Assembly (NCBI GenBank): GCA_023437225.1
Contig: JAEZGS010000020.1
Location: 142,451-206,450 of the forward strand
Length of the DNA: 64,000 nucleotides
Reading direction: 5' to 3'
From: Bacteroidota bacterium
GTDB lineage: Bacteria; Bacteroidota; Bacteroidia; Chitinophagales; Chitinophagaceae
The notes under the pieces were generated by a model. The model was not told the origin of the DNA. It was given only the letters and a program-made list of their open reading frames with translations, and made no database searches. Below, in pieces: positions 60,970 to 64,000 of the stretch. Every line of letters begins with the position of its first letter. Position 1 is the first letter of the stretch. Made by a program: the position numbers and the translations under genes.

Positions 60970-62565
60970 CTATGAGTTTAAGCCAAGGTCTTTCATAAAC
61001 GTGTTTGTAAACACACGCCTTACTTCCGGTGCAAGCAATTGTTCCCTGCATGCTTTCCATAGATCAATGCGTTGCTGGCCATACATGTTTTTCAACCTTT
61101 CTTTTGTCAAAAAGAAATTGATCTTTCCCCAATGCAGCGTGAAATTAATGCCATCGGCTTCCAATCGCTCCCAAACTGTTTTGAAGAAGTTGCGCGACAA
61201 AGCAGACTCTACACCATCTAATTCAATTACAACTGTCTTTGGAAATCTTGTAAAGCCCAACAGGGCGGGAGTGCCTTTGACAAATCGGAAGGCAACAGCT
61301 CCGGCGAAAGGTTTGGTTTTATTGATATCAAGGATGATGTCAAGTACATGTGAACTGTCAGATGCGTCAATGGCAAAAGCAGCGCTGGCGGCCTTTCCAC
61401 GAAACCGGGTATTGCGAAATATTTCTCCAATGGTTCCATAAACCGGCGGGCCGGGTTGGAATACAAGGGGCAACATCGCATTTACCAGCCGGGGTATAAG
61501 CGGCGCCGATAAAGTGGGACCAAGTGTGTCCAGGATGGTTTGCATGAGTCCAAGAGTGTTATCTCCATAAACAAATGGCTTTGCATCATCCGGCTTTACG
61601 GTATAATCGTCCCTATAGCGCTGCTTATATATAAGTTTTGGAAACACTCCTTTAGACGGGTTATTTTTTTCAAAGTCATGTGGGTTGACGAGTATTTCTA
61701 TATGATACAACTTATTATCCGGATCATCCGGCGGATGTGGCAGAATGCTCGAAACATGCGTCAGATCTACCTCATTCATGGCAAGTTTGAATTGCTCATC
61801 ATAAACCACTTCGCCCAGCTTATGTTCTTCGAGCAGAAAGAGGGGATCCGTTTCCAGCAACACACCGTGAATAAATCCGAAGTTGCCAAAGCTTACTACG
61901 GCGGCGTTGAACATATCGTCATCAGAAATTTTTTGTGCTCCCAGCCATTCGACCATTTTATCTGATGCCACAGGGTTGGACGCGCGCTCCAACCAAACAT
62001 GTGAACCAGGGCCTGTGACAATGTGAAGGCCTACTATTGAGTCGTGCACCGCTCCAACATTGTATGCAGCACCGTGTGTACCCGTTGATGTGGCACCAGC
62101 AATCGACTGGCCATTACTCGCGCCGCTTGCTTTCAGCGCCCTGCCTCCAGCCCTGAGCTTTTCATGTATCTGCAAAATGCTCATTCCGCATTGAGCAAAG
62201 AACAGGTCAGATGAGGAACGCCCTGAAGCCAGGTATTCCGGCGCCACAAAAGAATCCCTGAAGGCGAAAGACAGGCGAAGTGCTTTTGTGTCTACCACTC
62301 CACCATTACAAATGGCGACTTCAGAAAAAGACCATCCGTTGCCCATGGCACGTAATTGCAAACTATGTTCGATCGCATAGCTGATCAGCCACATAAAATT
62401 CCGTGTCGTTGCTTTATACTTGTCGCTGCTCGTGGCGGGTGAATCGGGGATGAATAATTTGAATGAAGCATCTTTTTGAAAGCGGTGTGTGAAATTCTGA
62501 TGTCCGTTTGTCCAGGTAGTAAGTGGAAAACGAACGATTCCCTCCGGTAAGAAAGCTTTTGACAC
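60970..62565 (-). CDS. FAD-linked sugar-lactone oxidase (ALO family)
   Basis: 531 residues. A VAO-type FAD-binding domain with G-A-S-N-G-Q-S-I-A-G-A-T-S-T-G-T-H-G near 150-167 is followed by the D-arabinono-lactone/L-gulonolactone oxidase C-terminal domain carrying the H-W-G-K motif (normally HWAK) near 488-491. Homologues oxidise aldonolactones or alditols. The protein is longer than bacterial alditol oxidases and the real substrate is unknown. The start is GTG; no upstream in-frame ATG. It has no obvious signal peptide. Confidence 0.85.
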   Translation of the reverse strand: MSKAFLPEGIVRFPLTTWTNGHQNFTHRFQKDASFKLFIPDSPATSSDKYKATTRNFMWLISYAIEHSLQLRAMGNGWSFSEVAICNGGVVDTKALRLSFAFRDSFVAPEYLASGRSSSDLFFAQCGMSILQIHEKLRAGGRALKASGASNGQSIAGATSTGTHGAAYNVGAVHDSIVGLHIVTGPGSHVWLERASNPVASDKMVEWLGAQKISDDDMFNAAVVSFGNFGFIHGVLLETDPLFLLEEHKLGEVVYDEQFKLAMNEVDLTHVSSILPHPPDDPDNKLYHIEILVNPHDFEKNNPSKGVFPKLIYKQRYRDDYTVKPDDAKPFVYGDNTLGLMQTILDTLGPTLSAPLIPRLVNAMLPLVFQPGPPVYGTIGEIFRNTRFRGKAASAAFAIDASDSSHVLDIILDINKTKPFAGAVAFRFVKGTPALLGFTRFPKTVVIELDGVESALSRNFFKTVWERLEADGINFTLHWGKINFFLTKERLKNMYGQQRIDLWKACREQLLAPEVRRVFTNTFMKDLGLNS

Positions 62566-62586
62566 AAGTGTGGTATTTAAGTGTGA

Positions 62587-62946
62587 TCAATTTTTCCTCG
62601 TCGCTGAAGCGATGCCAAGTGTATCGGTGGGTGGGTTCTGCGGCGCGCAGCACCATTCAACCTGCTGGGGCATCACAATGCCGAGCGTTGCCGTGGTGAT
62701 GATTGCAAAACCAAGATTGGTGCGGGTTTCAACCCGGTTTAAATGATTGAACGACTGTTCACATTTAGGATCAATGTCGCGAGGCTGAATGAGCCCCCAT
62801 AAGAACGACCAGGTGGTCTTTCGGTTGAGCGTATTATTTGCGATCGTATTGCAATCGTATTTTGATATTACTTTAGTGGACGTGCACGAACAAACTAAGA
62901 ATGCCTGTACCAAAAGCATTGGCAGCAGCCGTTTTGAAAGATGCAT
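62587..62946 (-). CDS. Small lipoprotein of unknown function
   Basis: 119 residues. Signal with lipobox L-V-C-S-C (cysteine about 21). The mature part has a conserved-looking W-S-F-L-W-G-L-I-Q-P-R-D-I, then a hydrophobic segment (L-G-F-A-I-I-T-T-A-T-L-G-I-V) and a C-C pair near the end. It resembles Bor-like or related small Bacteroidota outer-membrane lipoproteins. It is encoded 21 bases upstream of the FAD oxidase and may be co-transcribed. Confidence 0.7.
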   Translation of the reverse strand: MHLSKRLLPMLLVQAFLVCSCTSTKVISKYDCNTIANNTLNRKTTWSFLWGLIQPRDIDPKCEQSFNHLNRVETRTNLGFAIITTATLGIVMPQQVEWCCAPQNPPTDTLGIASATRKN

Positions 62947-63023
62947 AAGATGAGGTTTATGTGTTATACTTAAAGTTAGAAATGTTCCTCCACTAATGCA
63001 ATCAGCTGCTGCCGCGTTATATT

Positions 63024-63494
63024 CTACCCGAGATAAGCAGAGTACATCCAGACCTGTTTCTCCTGTTCGCGGATATAGTCGCTCATAAGTGCGCTTGTCC
63101 CTTCGTCATTTGCCTCACCCGCCAGATCGAGTATTCTTCTTTCGATGGTGATCAATTCTTTGAAGCCGTTCAGTACCTGGGTAAGCGCATTGCGGCCATC
63201 CGTGATATTTGTGTGTTCGGCGATGGTCGAATGCCTGAGATAGTCGTTGAAACTATGCATAGGAATATGTCCCAGTGTTAAAATTCTTTCGGCAACTTCA
63301 TCAATTTTAAGTTGCAGGTCTGTATAGATCTCTTCGAATTTTGCATGCAGGGTAAAGAATTCTTCACCCTTAATATTCCAATGGAAGCCGCGGGTGTTGA
63401 TGTATTGCAGTTGAAAGTTTGCTAATAACAAATTCAGTTCGTTAGCAAGCCTGGCAGATGATTCGGTGTTAAGACCAATCTGTGTTGTGCTCAT
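63024..63494 (-). CDS. dps: Dps-family ferritin-like DNA-protecting protein
   Basis: 156 residues, the usual Dps length. The intersubunit ferroxidase site is visible: H-W-N-I-K-G near 38-43 and F-F-T-L-H-A-K-F-E-E-I-Y near 46-57 (H, D/E residues). It oxidises Fe(II) with peroxide and stores iron, protecting DNA in stress. The ATG is preceded by TACATTTTG, close to the -7 consensus, about 33 bases upstream. Confidence 0.93.
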   Translation of the reverse strand: MSTTQIGLNTESSARLANELNLLLANFQLQYINTRGFHWNIKGEEFFTLHAKFEEIYTDLQLKIDEVAERILTLGHIPMHSFNDYLRHSTIAEHTNITDGRNALTQVLNGFKELITIERRILDLAGEANDEGTSALMSDYIREQEKQVWMYSAYLG

Positions 63495-63547
63495 ATATGT
63501 TCATTTAAGAGCACGAATTTAAGCAGAAAACAAAATGTATCGGGTTC

Positions 63548-63880
63548 TCAGTTTGCAAGCGTATAGATCATGTTTGCACGAAATGCCCAAACAATGAATT
63601 TTGGAAACGATGGCTCGTGGTGGCGATGCATAAAGTCGCGAAGTGTCTTTACAGCGGTTTTACGTAGTCTTTCAGTTACTTCATCACTTAGCTCATACTC
63701 GCACTGAAGCTCCGCCGATATTTGTTTGATAGCAGGAAAAAAATCGGCGATGAGAGCTGCTAATGAAGCTTCATCGCCGCGGTTGGCTGAATGGAAAAGT
63801 AATGAGATATAGGCAGGAAAATTTCCGCCTTTTTTTGCTATTGATATAAGGTCGAATTTGCAATCGTCTTGAGAAACCAT
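63548..63880 (-). CDS. Hypothetical helical protein, 110 aa
   Basis: 110 residues from ATG 63880 (MVSQDDCKFDL); a TTG seven codons upstream is possible. The sequence is largely helical with a conserved-looking I-A-K-K-G-G-N-F-P-A-Y-I-S and E-L-S-D-E-V-T-E-R-L-R-K-T-A-V-K-T-L-R-D-F near the middle. No motif is assigned. It lies 53 bases from the dps start on the same strand, so they may be co-transcribed under stress. Confidence 0.55.
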   Translation of the reverse strand: MVSQDDCKFDLISIAKKGGNFPAYISLLFHSANRGDEASLAALIADFFPAIKQISAELQCEYELSDEVTERLRKTAVKTLRDFMHRHHEPSFPKFIVWAFRANMIYTLAN

Positions 63881-63972
63881 GTTCTTTGCACTAGTCAGCA
63901 AAGTTCTGTATTGGCCGGGAGATTTCGACTACATGAATTAGTAGTTTTTTGTAAGAAATGGGGCGGGAGTAT

Positions 63973-64000
63973 GCAAATGGGAAATGGGAAATGGGAAATG
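63973..64000. repeat. Heptamer array GGAAATG x4 (runs to the window edge)
   Basis: Units gcaaatg, ggaaatg, ggaaatg, ggaaatg in exact 7-base phase up to base 64000; it is likely to continue beyond. Same family as the GGGAAAT block at 25294-25334. Confidence 0.9.

Overview
The window is a chromosomal segment of a Bacteroidota bacterium, most likely from the Chitinophagales/Chitinophagaceae. The pointers are TAnnTTTG-type -7 boxes ahead of many genes, a gliding-motility-type (CHU_C) C-terminal secretion domain, a TonB-dependent receptor with a carboxypeptidase-regulatory-like N-terminus, and lineage-typical families (DUF3822, DUF6702, DUF2027-Smr). It is dense housekeeping and accessory sequence with no gene-free stretch over 300 bases. 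I saw no prophage, transposase, CRISPR array, tRNA or rRNA.

1-8.2 kb is a propionyl/methylmalonyl-CoA block. On the minus strand lie the carboxyltransferase (mmdA), a 94-residue linker-like protein, a biotin carrier protein, a TerC-family membrane protein, the sodium-pump beta subunit, a 40-residue single-helix OadG-like protein, methylmalonyl-CoA epimerase, an acyl-CoA:CoA transferase and the start of methylmalonyl-CoA mutase small subunit. The mutase chaperone meaB is divergent. No biotin carboxylase is present, so this reads as a sodium-translocating methylmalonyl-CoA decarboxylase joined to the succinate/propionate route.

8.2-24 kb holds a single-domain response regulator, an iron-uptake cluster (TonB siderophore receptor, PepSY membrane protein, TPR protein), a HupE/UreJ-like membrane protein with an M1 peptidase and a divergent secreted DUF6702 protein, a CorC-type transporter, a PAP2 phosphatase, an LtaS-like sulfatase-fold membrane enzyme, a methyltransferase and glmM. 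24-30 kb has a cysteine desulfurase, a lipoprotein alpha-amylase followed closely by gluconokinase-like and 6-phosphogluconate-dehydrogenase-like genes, and an outer-membrane barrel.

30-48.5 kb is mostly housekeeping: mutS, a SpoU methyltransferase, a UbiA-type prenyltransferase, ruvX, def, an RluD-type pseudouridine synthase, lipB, a PLP deaminase, a nucleotidyltransferase, MATE, then a tight run DUF3822-rsmD-formyl-THF cyclo-ligase-lpxK-rnr-polyprenyl synthase. 48.6-64 kb has an APC permease, a DUF2027-Smr protein, rnpB, the yceD-rpmF-plsX operon, ligD, several small proteins, a large secreted PKD/CHU_C protein, a lactone oxidase, a lipoprotein, Dps and a hypothetical.

The most unusual signal lies between the genes. 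Seven loci carry short tandem arrays with an exact period of 7 bases (locally 8), built from a few recurring unit families: GATTACC, TTTCCGC/GCGGAAA, GGGAAAT, CACATTTC, ATTCGTA and AAACCGA. The families recur at distant loci and on both strands. Most arrays touch a stop codon, one fills a whole operon spacer up to a start codon, and none falls inside a gene. Other points of note are an apparently split sodium-pump gamma/delta subunit, TerC inside the pump operon, an intrinsic-terminator-like hairpin just upstream of mmdA, and several probable leaderless transcripts.
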